A DNA stretch of 64,000 nt from DATEOR01 sp963766725 (lineage in GTDB: Bacteria > Actinomycetota > Thermoleophilia > Gaiellales > Gaiellaceae): positions 62,001 through 126,000 of the forward strand of contig CAVYBK010000001.1 in NCBI GenBank assembly GCA_963766725.1. Direction: 5' to 3'. The translations under genes were made by a program, and so were the position numbers. Below, piece by piece: positions 1 through 8,391 of the stretch. Every line of letters starts with the position of its first letter. Positions within the stretch are counted from its first letter, which is position 1. The notes beneath the pieces were generated by a model. That model made no database searches, was not told where the DNA came from, and saw only the letters and a list, made by a program, of their open reading frames with translations.

Positions 1-1
1 C

Positions 2-313
2 CTCACCGAGGTGCTTTCGAAGCTCGAGGCTCGCGTCGTTCGCATCGCGGTCACCGAGCTCCGTGAGAACACGTTCTACGCGCTCATCACCGTCGCGGTG
101 AACGGAAGCGAGATCGAGATCGACTCCCGCCCGAGCGACGCCATCGCCCTTGCTGTCCGCTCCGAGGCGCCGATCTTCGCCGACGACTCGGTCATCGAGG
201 AGAGCGCGATCGAGTTCGAGCACGAGGACGACGTCAACGAGGAGCAGATGGTCGAGGAGTTCAAGAAGTTCCTCGACGACGTCAAGCCCGACGACTTCAT
301 CCCCGAGGCCTAG
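2..313 (+). CDS. Bifunctional nuclease (BFN/DUF151) family protein, 5' partial
   Basis: The frame is already open at the first base, so the N-terminus lies outside the window; the GTG at 11 is probably internal. The visible part has the BFN-domain core: VTELRENTFYA, then an IEIDSRPSDAIALAVR stretch that is the family signature, followed by an acidic C-terminal tail of about 40 residues. Family members are small acidic proteins linked to DNase/RNase activity in plants and are common in Actinobacteria with an unsettled role. Its stop overlaps the tail of the convergent chorismate mutase gene by four bases. The family assignment is firm; the biochemical function is inferred from the family only. 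Confidence 0.85.
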   Translation, partial: LTEVLSKLEARVVRIAVTELRENTFYALITVAVNGSEIEIDSRPSDAIALAVRSEAPIFADDSVIEESAIEFEHEDDVNEEQMVEEFKKFLDDVKPDDFIPEA

Positions 314-588
314 CCCAGCTCGCGCTTCGTGAGCTCGAGGAGCTTCGTGTGGAGCTCCCGCAGGCCGTCGGCCGAGAGCGGGCCGCCGTTCTCCCGCTCG
401 AGCTCGGCGAGGAGCGCCTCCTCGCGGCCCTTGTCCAGGAAGTCGTAACCCATCGCGGCTTTGTGCTCCTTCAGCCGGCGCACGAGCTCGAGCCGGCGGT
501 TGACTGCGCTGACGATCTCGTGGTCCGTGGACGTGATCTCCGCCCGCAACTCCTGCACGCGGGGGTCGGAACCGGGGTCGCCTTGCAT
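310..588 (-). CDS. Chorismate mutase type II (AroQ class)
   Basis: A 92-residue all-helical protein of the size and pattern of AroQ chorismate mutases, which convert chorismate to prephenate for phenylalanine and tyrosine synthesis. Visible family positions are the N-terminal helix with VQELRAEITSTDHEIV, the catalytic-type arginine and lysine in NRRLELVRRLKEHK, and the GYDFLDKGREEALLAEL segment that matches the usual D-x-x-R-E motif. The ATG overlaps the TGA of the upstream L,D-transpeptidase gene (ATGA), so the two are probably co-transcribed. No prephenate dehydratase or DAHP synthase domain is fused. Monofunctional AroQ is the simplest reading. Confidence 0.85.
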   Translation of the reverse strand: MQGDPGSDPRVQELRAEITSTDHEIVSAVNRRLELVRRLKEHKAAMGYDFLDKGREEALLAELERENGGPLSADGLRELHTKLLELTKRELG

Positions 589-1703
589 CAGGCGAAGATA
601 TAGACCGTCGTGCCCACTGCCCAGCGGTCATAGAACCCGGGCGCAGACCACATCGGGGTACGGACACAGCCGTGGCTTGCCTGGTAGGCCGGCACGGAGT
701 GATACCCGTGGATGGCGAAGGCGCCCGTGAAGAAGAGCGAGTAGTACATCCCACTGCCGTTCAGTCCAGGGACCTTGCCGTAGACGTGGAACTTGCCGAC
801 CGGCGTGTTCCCGGTCGCCCCGGTGGAGACGTGCGTGATGCGGACGACTTTGCCCTTCCGCACCTCGTAGAGGACCTGCAGGGTCTTCGAGACCTCGACG
901 TGGTTCCCCCTGGCAACGCGCGCCTTGGGTACCTTGGCCCGCCCGAGCACCCGCCAGACGCCGCGGGAGACCCGGCCTGTGCGGGCCATCCTGTGCACCT
1001 TCTGGAAGGCGAGCACCGCCTCGTAGGTGTCGTAGGCGTAGTAGCCGTTCGGACCTCCGCGCACGATGTGGCGAAGCGCGGCGAGCCGGCGTTCGAGCGC
1101 GAGCACCGCGGTCCCGTGTGCGCCGGTGGAGAGCGCCGGCGCGAGGATGCGGTAGTACCTCCGCGCCGTGAAGCCCTTGTATCCCTGATGCGGCGCGAGA
1201 ACGAGGCGCGCTCGATGGCGGCCGAGCCGGTCGGTCGGAAGGAAGACCGTGTAGTGGCCGTCCTGCTTGACGCGGACGTGCCAGTCGCGCGCGCCGACCT
1301 TCAGGGTGAGAGACGCTGCCGAAGCCGGGCGCAGGCGTCCTTTCAGGACTAAGCGGTTGCCCGGATAGCGGAGCCCGGCCATGCGCCGTGTGAGGATCGG
1401 CTTGAGCTTCAGGTCGACCGGGTCGGAGACGTCGCTCGCGGTCTCGACGTGGTAGGCGCCCGGCTGGATGGCCGGGAAGGCGAAGCCGAAATCTCCCGTC
1501 GTCGAGTCGGCGTCGGCCGTCTGCCCCGTCGAGGCGCCGTTGTAGAAGAGCTCGACGACGTCCCCGGGTGCGGCCGTCCCGCTGAGCGTCACCTGTGATC
1601 CGTACCGCGGCGCCGAGGGGTGGGCGGCGAGCGGGATGGTCGCGCCTGCGGTCGCGGGTGCTGCGAGGGCGAGGAAGAGGACGACGAGGAGAGCCCGGCG
1701 CAC
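588..1703 (-). CDS. L,D-transpeptidase (YkuD) with peptidoglycan-binding domain
   Basis: A secreted cell-wall cross-linking enzyme forming 3-3 peptide bonds. I place the start at the GTG at 1703, because it gives a short basic N-terminus and a clean signal peptide (VRRALLVVLFLALAAPATAGA); a longer frame exists upstream but lacks this shape. After about 150 residues of beta-rich region comes a peptidoglycan-binding-like repeat (ALERRLAALRHI...AVLAFQKVH). The C-terminal YkuD domain has the catalytic pattern IHGYHS...SHGCVRTP, with cysteine as nucleophile. Its TGA overlaps the chorismate mutase ATG. A second YkuD protein is at 43213-44238. Assignment is firm; substrate stem type is unknown. Confidence 0.88.
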   Translation of the reverse strand: MRRALLVVLFLALAAPATAGATIPLAAHPSAPRYGSQVTLSGTAAPGDVVELFYNGASTGQTADADSTTGDFGFAFPAIQPGAYHVETASDVSDPVDLKLKPILTRRMAGLRYPGNRLVLKGRLRPASAASLTLKVGARDWHVRVKQDGHYTVFLPTDRLGRHRARLVLAPHQGYKGFTARRYYRILAPALSTGAHGTAVLALERRLAALRHIVRGGPNGYYAYDTYEAVLAFQKVHRMARTGRVSRGVWRVLGRAKVPKARVARGNHVEVSKTLQVLYEVRKGKVVRITHVSTGATGNTPVGKFHVYGKVPGLNGSGMYYSLFFTGAFAIHGYHSVPAYQASHGCVRTPMWSAPGFYDRWAVGTTVYIFA

Positions 1704-1728
1704 GGGCGAAATCTGACAGACGACCCGG

Positions 1729-2436
1729 TTAGTACGCCAGCTGCAGGTAGACGACGAGGATGCCGACCGCGTTGAAGAAACCGTGCGCGAGAACGCCGGG
1801 CCAGACACTGCCGGAGCGGAGGCGGACCCATCCGAGCGCGATGCCGAAGAGGACGAGCGGAGGCAGCGCGCCGAGAACCCCGTGACTGAAGCCGAAGACG
1901 AGCCCGGTTATGACCACTGCCGACATCCCGCCGAAGAACTGGAGCGCACGGACCCCGAGCCCGCGGAAGAAGAGCTCCTCGGCGAACGGCACGACCGTGC
2001 TGACGAGCACGCCGTTCAGGAGAAACGCCCTCGCATGCTCGGGCTGCCACTCGTCGGGTGACAGACCCTGCTCTCGGCCTCCGTGGAGGAGCGGCTCCAG
2101 GAGGACGCTGAGGATGAGCACGCCGATGATGAAGCCGAAGGCGATGCCGACCCAGCGCCAGCGAAACGGGTTCAGGCCGAGCGCGCGCGGGGTCCGCGGG
2201 TACGGGATCGCGAGGGCGAACGTGAGGCCGACGAGGGCGGCGTACCAGACGATGGTCGTGACCGCGAAGTCGTAGTCGTAGAAGATGTTCTTCGTGTCCT
2301 CGGTGCTGATCTCGCGGCTGAGGAAGCTCCCCGCGATGAAGAGGACGGCCAGGAGCGACCATCCGAAAAACGGGACGGCTTTATAGTCGCTCGAGGGCGT
2401 TGCCGAAGTCGGCGACGATGTCGTCTGCATCCTCAC
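1729..2436 (-). CDS. CPBP family intramembrane metalloprotease
   Basis: A polytopic membrane protein with the CAAX-protease/bacteriocin-processing (CPBP, Abi) signature. The EELFFRGL motif (paired glutamates and arginine), GFSHG and HGFFNAVG supply the expected glutamate and histidine zinc ligands in consecutive membrane helices. Hydrophobic segments begin about residue 24. The ATG at 2436 (or the in-frame ATG at 2430) overlaps the 3' end of the upstream PLP-enzyme gene by roughly 50 bases; no better start is seen downstream, so the overlap seems real. Members of this family are often of unknown substrate in Actinobacteria. Function beyond family is not inferred. Confidence 0.85.
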   Translation of the reverse strand: MRMQTTSSPTSATPSSDYKAVPFFGWSLLAVLFIAGSFLSREISTEDTKNIFYDYDFAVTTIVWYAALVGLTFALAIPYPRTPRALGLNPFRWRWVGIAFGFIIGVLILSVLLEPLLHGGREQGLSPDEWQPEHARAFLLNGVLVSTVVPFAEELFFRGLGVRALQFFGGMSAVVITGLVFGFSHGVLGALPPLVLFGIALGWVRLRSGSVWPGVLAHGFFNAVGILVVYLQLAY

Positions 2437-3538
2437 ACCCTACGGAGACGCGCAGAAGCCCAGGCGTGATCCCCGCGGCCGCGAGCTGCTCCTGGGAGAA
2501 CTGCCGGTGGCTCGTCGAGGCCGGGTGCGAGACGACGGTGTCCACGCCGCCGAGGCTGGTCGCGCGCTTGCAGAGCTCGAGGCCGTTCATGAACGCCTCA
2601 CCTGCCTCGCGGCCCCCGTCGAGCTCAGCGGCGAGCATCCCGCCCGAGCCAGCGAGCTGACGCTTCGCCAGCTCGTGCTGGGGATAGCTCTCGAGCCCGG
2701 CGTAGTAGACGCGCTTGGCCCGGGGATGGCCTTCGAGGAAGCGGGCGACGGTCAGCGCGTTCGTGCAGTGGCGCTCCATGCGGAGCGCGAGCGTCTTCAG
2801 GCCTCGCCGGAGGAGGTAGGCGGGGAAGGCGTCGAGCACCGCGCCGGTGTCGATCTGCCATGCCCGTGCCCGCGCGACGGACTCGGCGTTCCCGGCGAAG
2901 ACGCCCGCGGTCACGTCGTGGTGCCCGTTCAGGTACTTCGTCGCCGATTCGCACACGATGTCGGCGCCGAGCTCGAGCGGGCGGCAGAGGGCCGGCGATG
3001 CGAACGTGTTGTCCACGATCATGAGCCCGTCGCCCTTCGTCGCGGCGATCGCCTCGAGGTCGGCGACGGGGAGGCCGGGGTTCGACATCGTCTCGACGTA
3101 GCGAACGTCGGCGGGACGCTGCCAGGCCTCGTGGTCGGTGACGTCGAGATGCACGACCTCGACTCCCAGCGGCTTCAGACGCTGCTCCGCGAAGGCGTAC
3201 GTGGCGCCGTAGAGCTGCTTCGCGCAGAGCAGGGTGTCCCCGGGCTGGAGCGTCGTCATGAGCGCCGCCGAGATGGCGGCCATTCCGGAGCCGAATGCCT
3301 GCGCGGCCTCGGCGCCCTCGAGGTCGGCGAGCACGCCGTTGAGCTCCTCGACAGTCGGGTTACGGAGGCGCGAGTAGAGGAAGCCGTATTCCTCCTCGCT
3401 CATCACGCGCCCGAAGGTGGCGGCGTCGTCGAAGGAGAACGTCGTGGCCGTGACGACGGGCTGGACGACAGGCTCGCCCGGAGCGTCGGGAAGCGCGCGA
3501 CCGTGAATCGCGCGCGTTGAGAAGCCGCGGTTCTTCAT
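2381..3538 (-). CDS. Trans-sulfuration PLP-dependent enzyme (cystathionine gamma-synthase/lyase or methionine gamma-lyase type)
   Basis: A 385-residue fold-type I PLP enzyme of cysteine/methionine metabolism. It has the usual N-terminal FSTRAIHG, the tyrosine that stacks on phosphate in FLYSRLRNPT, the YVETMSNP and VDNTFASP motifs, and the PLP lysine in SATKYLNGHHDVTAGV. The C-terminal half has LLRVSVGCED, where the arginine binds substrate carboxylate. Length is normal for the family. The family members cannot be told apart safely by eye, so no symbol is given. It overlaps the upstream HAD gene at ATGA-type spacing (3535-3538), which suggests co-expression. Confidence 0.88.
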   Translation of the reverse strand: MKNRGFSTRAIHGRALPDAPGEPVVQPVVTATTFSFDDAATFGRVMSEEEYGFLYSRLRNPTVEELNGVLADLEGAEAAQAFGSGMAAISAALMTTLQPGDTLLCAKQLYGATYAFAEQRLKPLGVEVVHLDVTDHEAWQRPADVRYVETMSNPGLPVADLEAIAATKGDGLMIVDNTFASPALCRPLELGADIVCESATKYLNGHHDVTAGVFAGNAESVARARAWQIDTGAVLDAFPAYLLRRGLKTLALRMERHCTNALTVARFLEGHPRAKRVYYAGLESYPQHELAKRQLAGSGGMLAAELDGGREAGEAFMNGLELCKRATSLGGVDTVVSHPASTSHRQFSQEQLAAAGITPGLLRVSVGCEDADDIVADFGNALERL

Positions 3539-4179
3539 AGGCCCAGCCGTGCGGGGAGCGTAGCGAGCGGAGGGGGCTCGAAGCCGAGGCCGGCGGCGAG
3601 AGCGCCGGCCTGGTCGGCCTCGTCGTCTCCGATGTGGATGGCGCGCTCGGGTCGCACGCCGACCCGCTTCAGCGCCTCCTCGAACACTTTGGGATCAGGC
3701 TTCTCGGCGCCGGTCTCCGCGGAGCTGACGATCGCGGAGAGATATGGGGCGAGCCCTGCCTGCTCGAGCTGTTCGCCGATGCCGACGTCCCAGTTCGTCA
3801 CGCAGGCGAGCTCGAGCCCGGCCCGCCGCAGCCGGCGAAGCGCCTCCACCACGCCGTCGAGCGGGCGGAAGACGAGCGCGCCGACGAAGGCGGGGGCGAA
3901 CTCCTCCGCCTCGAGTTCCGGCGCCACGCCCTGCAGGAAGACGCCCGCGCAGCGGTTCCTCAGGTCGAGCAGCGTGGCGTCGTCCCTTCCCTCTCCCTTG
4001 TGGACGAGGTAGTAGTCGACCTCCGAGGCGAAGGCGGCGGCGACGGGCTTCGCGTCCCGCTCCAGGCCGCGCTCGGCGAGGGCGGCCTGCAGGCGGCCGA
4101 CCGGGTTCTCGAGCTCGACAAGCGTGCCGAACGCGTCGATCGTGACCGCATCGACGCTCTCGCCGCTACTGGAAGGCAT
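3535..4179 (-). CDS. HAD-superfamily hydrolase
   Basis: A 214-residue haloacid-dehalogenase-like phosphohydrolase. Motif I is DAFGTLV near residue 14 (the first Asp is the nucleophile; the second motif Asp position is Gly, as in many haloacid dehalogenase and related subgroups). Motif II is CVTNWD, motif III is the lysine in GAEKPDPKVFEEAL, and motif IV is IHIGDDEADQAGA. The cap is the small helical C1 type. The gene overlaps the 3' end of the binding-lipoprotein gene (4166-4179) and the start of the PLP-enzyme gene. The substrate cannot be predicted; it could be a phosphatase or a dehalogenase. Confidence 0.85.
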   Translation of the reverse strand: MPSSSGESVDAVTIDAFGTLVELENPVGRLQAALAERGLERDAKPVAAAFASEVDYYLVHKGEGRDDATLLDLRNRCAGVFLQGVAPELEAEEFAPAFVGALVFRPLDGVVEALRRLRRAGLELACVTNWDVGIGEQLEQAGLAPYLSAIVSSAETGAEKPDPKVFEEALKRVGVRPERAIHIGDDEADQAGALAAGLGFEPPPLATLPARLGL

Positions 4180-5083
4180 CCGGGTGAAGCGCCCGGGCGA
4201 TCGCCTCGAGCCCTTGGGCGACCCGAGGCCCTGCGCGGTTGACGAGCTTGGCCGGGACGACGACCACGCGCTTCTTTCGCACCGCGTCGAGGTCGGAGGT
4301 CACCGGGTTCGCCCGCAGCGACTCGAGCGTCGTGTCGCTGTCGGAGGTGGCGAGGAAGATCCGCGGGTTCGCCTCCCGGAGATCGGCGAGCGGGAAGGGG
4401 CCCGGTCCGGGGCTCGGGCCGGCGACGCTCGTCCCCTTGGCGCGCTTCACGAGATCACCCAGGAGCGAGCGGTCGGAGACGGTGATGAAGAAGCCCGTGT
4501 CCACGAAGACGGAGACCGGCGGCACGTCCGCGAGCTTCTGCTGGATGGTGGCCACGTCCTGTTGGATCTTGCCGACGAGCTTCCGCGCCTCCGAGGCCTC
4601 GCCGACGAGAAAGCCGAGGTCGATCGCGCCTTGCTCGACGTTCAGGAGCGACGCCGCCGGCTGGATGTAGACGGCGGCGTCGGTCGCTCTCTGGATCCGG
4701 GCGACGTCGAGCTGGTCGGCCGTCTGCGTCGCCACGACGAGGTCGGGCTTCAGGCCGATCGTCTGGTCGACGTCGATCGTGCCGGTCCGGCTGACGACCT
4801 TCGCCGGCTTCGCCTCCGGGATCTTGACCCCGGTGGGCACGCCCACGAGCCGGTCGCCGGCGCCGAGGGCCGCGATCAGCTCGGCCGAGCCCTGGTCGAG
4901 CGCCACGATCCGCTGCGCCTGCTGCTCGAGAACCGTCGGCTGGTCGCCCGCACCCTGGACGGTGACCGGGTACGGCTGCGCCAGCGTGCCCAGAGGCTCG
5001 CCGCGTTCGCCACAGCCCGCGCCGGCCAGAGCGGCAAGGAGAAGGGCGCAAGGCAGGAGCCGGAGGAAACGCACGACCGGCAC
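4166..5083 (-). CDS. ABC-transporter substrate-binding lipoprotein (BtuF/FecB-like)
   Basis: A periplasmic-binding-protein of the TroA-like helical-backbone class that binds iron-siderophores, haem or cobalamin. The GTG start at 5083 gives a basic n-region, a hydrophobic stretch and a lipobox ending LAGAGC, so it should be a lipid-anchored protein. The body carries RIVALDQGSAELIAALGAGDRLVGV, the classical N-terminal lobe motif, and FVDTGFFITVSDRSLLGDLV typical of the C-terminal lobe. No permease or ATPase subunit is adjacent. It is divergent from the DUF2203 gene with only 12 bases between the start codons, so the two share a promoter region. Ligand is unknown. Confidence 0.85.
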   Translation of the reverse strand: MPVVRFLRLLPCALLLAALAGAGCGERGEPLGTLAQPYPVTVQGAGDQPTVLEQQAQRIVALDQGSAELIAALGAGDRLVGVPTGVKIPEAKPAKVVSRTGTIDVDQTIGLKPDLVVATQTADQLDVARIQRATDAAVYIQPAASLLNVEQGAIDLGFLVGEASEARKLVGKIQQDVATIQQKLADVPPVSVFVDTGFFITVSDRSLLGDLVKRAKGTSVAGPSPGPGPFPLADLREANPRIFLATSDSDTTLESLRANPVTSDLDAVRKKRVVVVPAKLVNRAGPRVAQGLEAIARALHPDAFQ

Positions 5084-5095
5084 TATTCAACATGT

Positions 5096-5500
5096 ATGCG
5101 GTTCTTCAGCGAGCAGGAGGCGAACGACGCGCTGGGCGTCGTTGCGCCACTCGTCGAACGGCTCGTTGCCGCACGCGGCCGCTTCGTCGCCGACGGGCAA
5201 CGCCTCGCCCAGCTCAAGCGAAAGGTGACCGGGAACGGCGGCGGGCTCGATCCGGCTCGCGCGCAGGAGGTCCAGAGCGCCGTCGAGGAGGTGGCGAACG
5301 AGATCGGGCTACTCGTTGCCGAGCTCGAGTCGGCCGGCGTGCAGGTAAAGGATCTCGACCGCGGGCTCGTCGACTTCCCGGCCCGCCACCCCGAAAGCGG
5401 CGATCTCGTGCTGCTCTGCTGGCATCTCGGGGAGGACAGGGTGGCCTTCTGGCACGGCCTCGAAGAGGGCTTCGCGGGCAGGAAGCCGCTTCCGTTCTGA
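5096..5500 (+). CDS. DUF2203 family protein
   Basis: A 134-residue protein beginning with RFFSEQEANDALGVVAPLVERLV, the start pattern of DUF2203, with a long central coiled-coil helix and a C-terminal DLDRGLVDFPARHPESGDLVLLCWHLGEDRVAFWH, which is the conserved block of the family. The ATG at 5096 is chosen because the family starts at exactly this point; the frame is open much further upstream but only antisense to another gene. The family is of unknown function and is found in several Gram-positive and deep-branching phyla. It is followed after 12 bases by an mscS gene. Confidence 0.85.
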   Translation: MRFFSEQEANDALGVVAPLVERLVAARGRFVADGQRLAQLKRKVTGNGGGLDPARAQEVQSAVEEVANEIGLLVAELESAGVQVKDLDRGLVDFPARHPESGDLVLLCWHLGEDRVAFWHGLEEGFAGRKPLPF

Positions 5501-5512
5501 GAATTCACGTCC

Positions 5513-6265
5513 GTGAGCGATTTCTGGCAGCACGTCCTGACGGCGGCGGTCGTCGTCCTGATCACGGTCGTCGTGGCGAAGCTCGTCGACCGGTGGCTTG
5601 TGCGCCGCCTCAAGCTGAGTCCGCGCGTGATGACGCGCTACAGCGTCATCCGCCGCACGGTCGTGGTCGCTGTGGTGATCGTCGGCGTCCTCTCGGCGCT
5701 CCTCGTGATTCCGGGGGTGCAGGCGGTGGCGGGCTCGATCCTCGCGTCCTCGGCCGTGATCGCGCTCATTCTCGGCTTTGCCGCCCAGTCGACGCTTTCG
5801 AATGCGATCGCGGGCATCCTCATCGCCTTCACCCAGCCGCTTCGCCTCGGCGACCAGGTCGAGGTCGGTACGGCGGCCGGAACGGTCGAGGAGATCGGGC
5901 TCATCTACACGCTGCTTCGCACCGCCGATGGCGCGCGCTTCTATGTGCCGAACACGCGCATGGCCTCAGATACCATTCGGAACGCGACGCTGCAGAGCTT
6001 CGAGCACCGAGCCCAGATCACCATCGGCGTTCCGGTTGGAAGCGACTTCGAGCGAGTACGCGACATCCTCGTGGAGGAGGCGCGGCGCGCACCTGAAGCC
6101 ATGCCTGACAAGAACCCCGTAGCGACCTTGAGCCAAGTTGACGCGACCGCGGCCGTTTTCACGGTCGACGCCTGGGCGCGCAGCGTGGGCCAGGCCGCGA
6201 AGCTCGCCTCCGGCCTGCGCGTCGGCGCCTACAAGCGGCTGCTCGCCGAGGGGATCTACGCCTGA
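5513..6265 (+). CDS. MscS-family mechanosensitive ion channel
   Basis: A 250-residue small-conductance mechanosensitive channel. Three hydrophobic segments occupy about residues 8-100. The pore helix region is IALILGFAAQSTLSNAIAGILIAFTQPLRLGDQVEVG, the strongest MscS motif, followed by the beta domain with VEEIGLIYTLLRTADGARFYVPN. The GTG start at 5513 gives a short N-terminus leading straight into the first helix. The stop overlaps the next ATG (TGATG), coupling it to the penicillin-binding protein gene; pairing of an osmotic safety valve with a wall synthase is plausible but inferred. Confidence 0.9.
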   Translation: MSDFWQHVLTAAVVVLITVVVAKLVDRWLVRRLKLSPRVMTRYSVIRRTVVVAVVIVGVLSALLVIPGVQAVAGSILASSAVIALILGFAAQSTLSNAIAGILIAFTQPLRLGDQVEVGTAAGTVEEIGLIYTLLRTADGARFYVPNTRMASDTIRNATLQSFEHRAQITIGVPVGSDFERVRDILVEEARRAPEAMPDKNPVATLSQVDATAAVFTVDAWARSVGQAAKLASGLRVGAYKRLLAEGIYA

Positions 6266-8391
6266 TGGCGACGAACGGAGACGGCAAGCGGAACGGGAAC
6301 GGACCGCTCTACCCGGCGCACAGGCGTCGCCGGCGGAGGCAGAGGCGGAAGCGCGAAAAGGTCACGTCGCGGCGCTTCGCCGTCCTCCTCGTGCTCGCCG
6401 TCGTCCTCGGAACCATCGCGACCTTCGTGGCTGCGACGGTCACGGGCGCGGCCGGAATTCTGAACAACTGCGACCTGAACTCGCTGAAGCCCGTCGCGAT
6501 CGGTGCGAACTCCTTCGTCTACGCGGCCGACGGAACCGTGCTCGGTGCAATCCCGGCGGAACGGAACCGCCAGCCGGTTGCTCTCGACAGCATGTCTCAC
6601 TGGATCACGAACGCGACCGTCGACGTCGAGGACCGCCGCTTCTACGAGCACGGCGGTATCGACTGGGAAGGCGTCGTCCGTGCTGCCGTCGAGAACGTGA
6701 AGAGCGGCCACATCGTCCAGGGCGGCTCGACGATCACGCAGCAGCTCGTCCGCAACCTCTACATCGGCAAGGAGGTCTCCCTCGACCGCAAGATCAAGGA
6801 GGCCTGCCTCGCCCAGAAGCTCGAGGACGTGCACACGAAGGACTGGATCCTCGCGAGCTACCTGAACCAGGTCTACTTCGGGAATCACGCCTACGGCGTC
6901 GAGGCCGCGGCGCAGACGTACTTCTCCAAGCACGCCGCCGACCTCAACCTCGTGCAGGCGGCCCTGATCGCCGGGCTCCCGCAGGCACCGTCGATCTACG
7001 ACCCGTTTCAGCGGCCGGCAGAAGCCGTCGCGAGGCGGAACGAGGTGCTCGGCGCCATGTACTCGGCCGGCGACATCACGGCCGAGCAGTACCAGAACGC
7101 GGTTTCAGCGCCGCTCAAGCTGCATGCCGGCCAGCTCTACACGCGGATCCGCGAGCCGTACTTCTTCAGCTACGTGCGCGAGCAGCTGATCGCCAAGTAC
7201 GGAGCCAACACGGTGCGCGGCGGCGGCCTCAAGGTCTACACGACGATCGTCCCGAGGTTCCAGAAGCTCGCCACCCAGGCGATGCAGAGCACGCTGAACC
7301 TCAAGACCGACCCGGCCTCCGCGCTCGTCTCGATCAACCCGAAGAACGGCGCCATCCGAGCGATGACGGCCGAGATCCCAGGCAAGAAGAACAACCAGTT
7401 CAACCTCGCCGCCCAGGGGCGCCGCCAGGCGGGCTCCTCCTTCAAGACCTTCGTGCTGACCGAGGCGATCAGGGAAGGCATCAATCCGGACACGACGATG
7501 TACATGTCTGCGCCGTTCCACTGGCAGCCCGACCCGTCGAGCGAAGCCTGGGACGTGAGCACGTTCGACGGGAGCTTCTACGGCCCGTCGTCGATCACCC
7601 AGTCCACCCTCCGCTCGGACAACAGCGTCTACGCACGGCTGACGCTCGACCTCGGGCCGGAGAAGATCGTCACCCTCGCGCATCAGATGGGGATCAAGAC
7701 GAAGCTCGAGCCCGTCGCCTCGATCGGCCTCGGCTCGAACTCGGTCGGCGTGCTCGAGATGGCGTCCGCGTACGCGACGATCGCGGCCGGCGGAATCTAC
7801 TCCGAGCCGATGGCGATCCGGAAGGTCGTCCTCCCGAGCGGCGAGGTCGACCGCGGAGCCGGCTGGGGTCGCGTCAAGCAGAAGCGCGTGTTCTCGGACG
7901 GCGTCGCCTACCAGGTGGCCCGCATCCTCAAGATGAACGTCCAGGCCGGCACCGGGGTCGGCGCCAACCCGGGCTTCGTCGCGGGCGGCAAGACGGGGAC
8001 GACGGACGACTTCGGAGACGCGTGGTTTGCCGGGATCACGCCGACCGCCTCCACGGTCGTCTGGGTCGGCTATCCGAACGCGAAGATCCCGATGACGTCG
8101 GTGCACGGCATCCGTGTCGCGGGCGGTACCTTCCCCGCCACGATCTGGCGCCTCTTCATGGTCGGGGCGTTCGCGAACAACCCGCCTTCCGACTGGCCGC
8201 TCCCGAGCGACCCGGTCGTGTGGCAGCCGTTCCACGGCCAGTACGAGTTCTTCGGAGCACCCTCGACGTCGTCGAAGTCGACCGACACGAAGAAGCACGA
8301 CAACGGCAACGGCAACGGCCCGCCGCCTACCGAGCCGACGACGACCGAGACGCCGCCCCCGCCGACTGACACGGGCACGGACACCGGCTAG
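6265..8391 (+). CDS. Class A penicillin-binding protein (transglycosylase/transpeptidase)
   Basis: A 708-residue bifunctional peptidoglycan synthase anchored by one N-terminal helix (about residues 34-56). The GT51 glycosyltransferase domain has EDRRFYEHGGIDWEGVVRA with catalytic Glu near 122 and QGGSTITQQLVRNLY. The transpeptidase domain has the SxxK motif SSFK near 391-394, SDN near 451 and KTGT near 576. The C-terminal tail is rich in Pro, Thr and Asp/Asn (about 40 residues), typical of disordered extracellular ends. The ATG overlaps the mscS stop. All catalytic motifs are intact, so it should be active. Confidence 0.95.
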   Translation: MATNGDGKRNGNGPLYPAHRRRRRRQRRKREKVTSRRFAVLLVLAVVLGTIATFVAATVTGAAGILNNCDLNSLKPVAIGANSFVYAADGTVLGAIPAERNRQPVALDSMSHWITNATVDVEDRRFYEHGGIDWEGVVRAAVENVKSGHIVQGGSTITQQLVRNLYIGKEVSLDRKIKEACLAQKLEDVHTKDWILASYLNQVYFGNHAYGVEAAAQTYFSKHAADLNLVQAALIAGLPQAPSIYDPFQRPAEAVARRNEVLGAMYSAGDITAEQYQNAVSAPLKLHAGQLYTRIREPYFFSYVREQLIAKYGANTVRGGGLKVYTTIVPRFQKLATQAMQSTLNLKTDPASALVSINPKNGAIRAMTAEIPGKKNNQFNLAAQGRRQAGSSFKTFVLTEAIREGINPDTTMYMSAPFHWQPDPSSEAWDVSTFDGSFYGPSSITQSTLRSDNSVYARLTLDLGPEKIVTLAHQMGIKTKLEPVASIGLGSNSVGVLEMASAYATIAAGGIYSEPMAIRKVVLPSGEVDRGAGWGRVKQKRVFSDGVAYQVARILKMNVQAGTGVGANPGFVAGGKTGTTDDFGDAWFAGITPTASTVVWVGYPNAKIPMTSVHGIRVAGGTFPATIWRLFMVGAFANNPPSDWPLPSDPVVWQPFHGQYEFFGAPSTSSKSTDTKKHDNGNGNGPPPTEPTTTETPPPPTDTGTDTG

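Noticed and set aside
310..345. A terminator between the BFN and chorismate mutase genes
   Set aside because: A short AGCTC/GAGCT inverted repeat is present but with only five pairs and no T-run on either strand.
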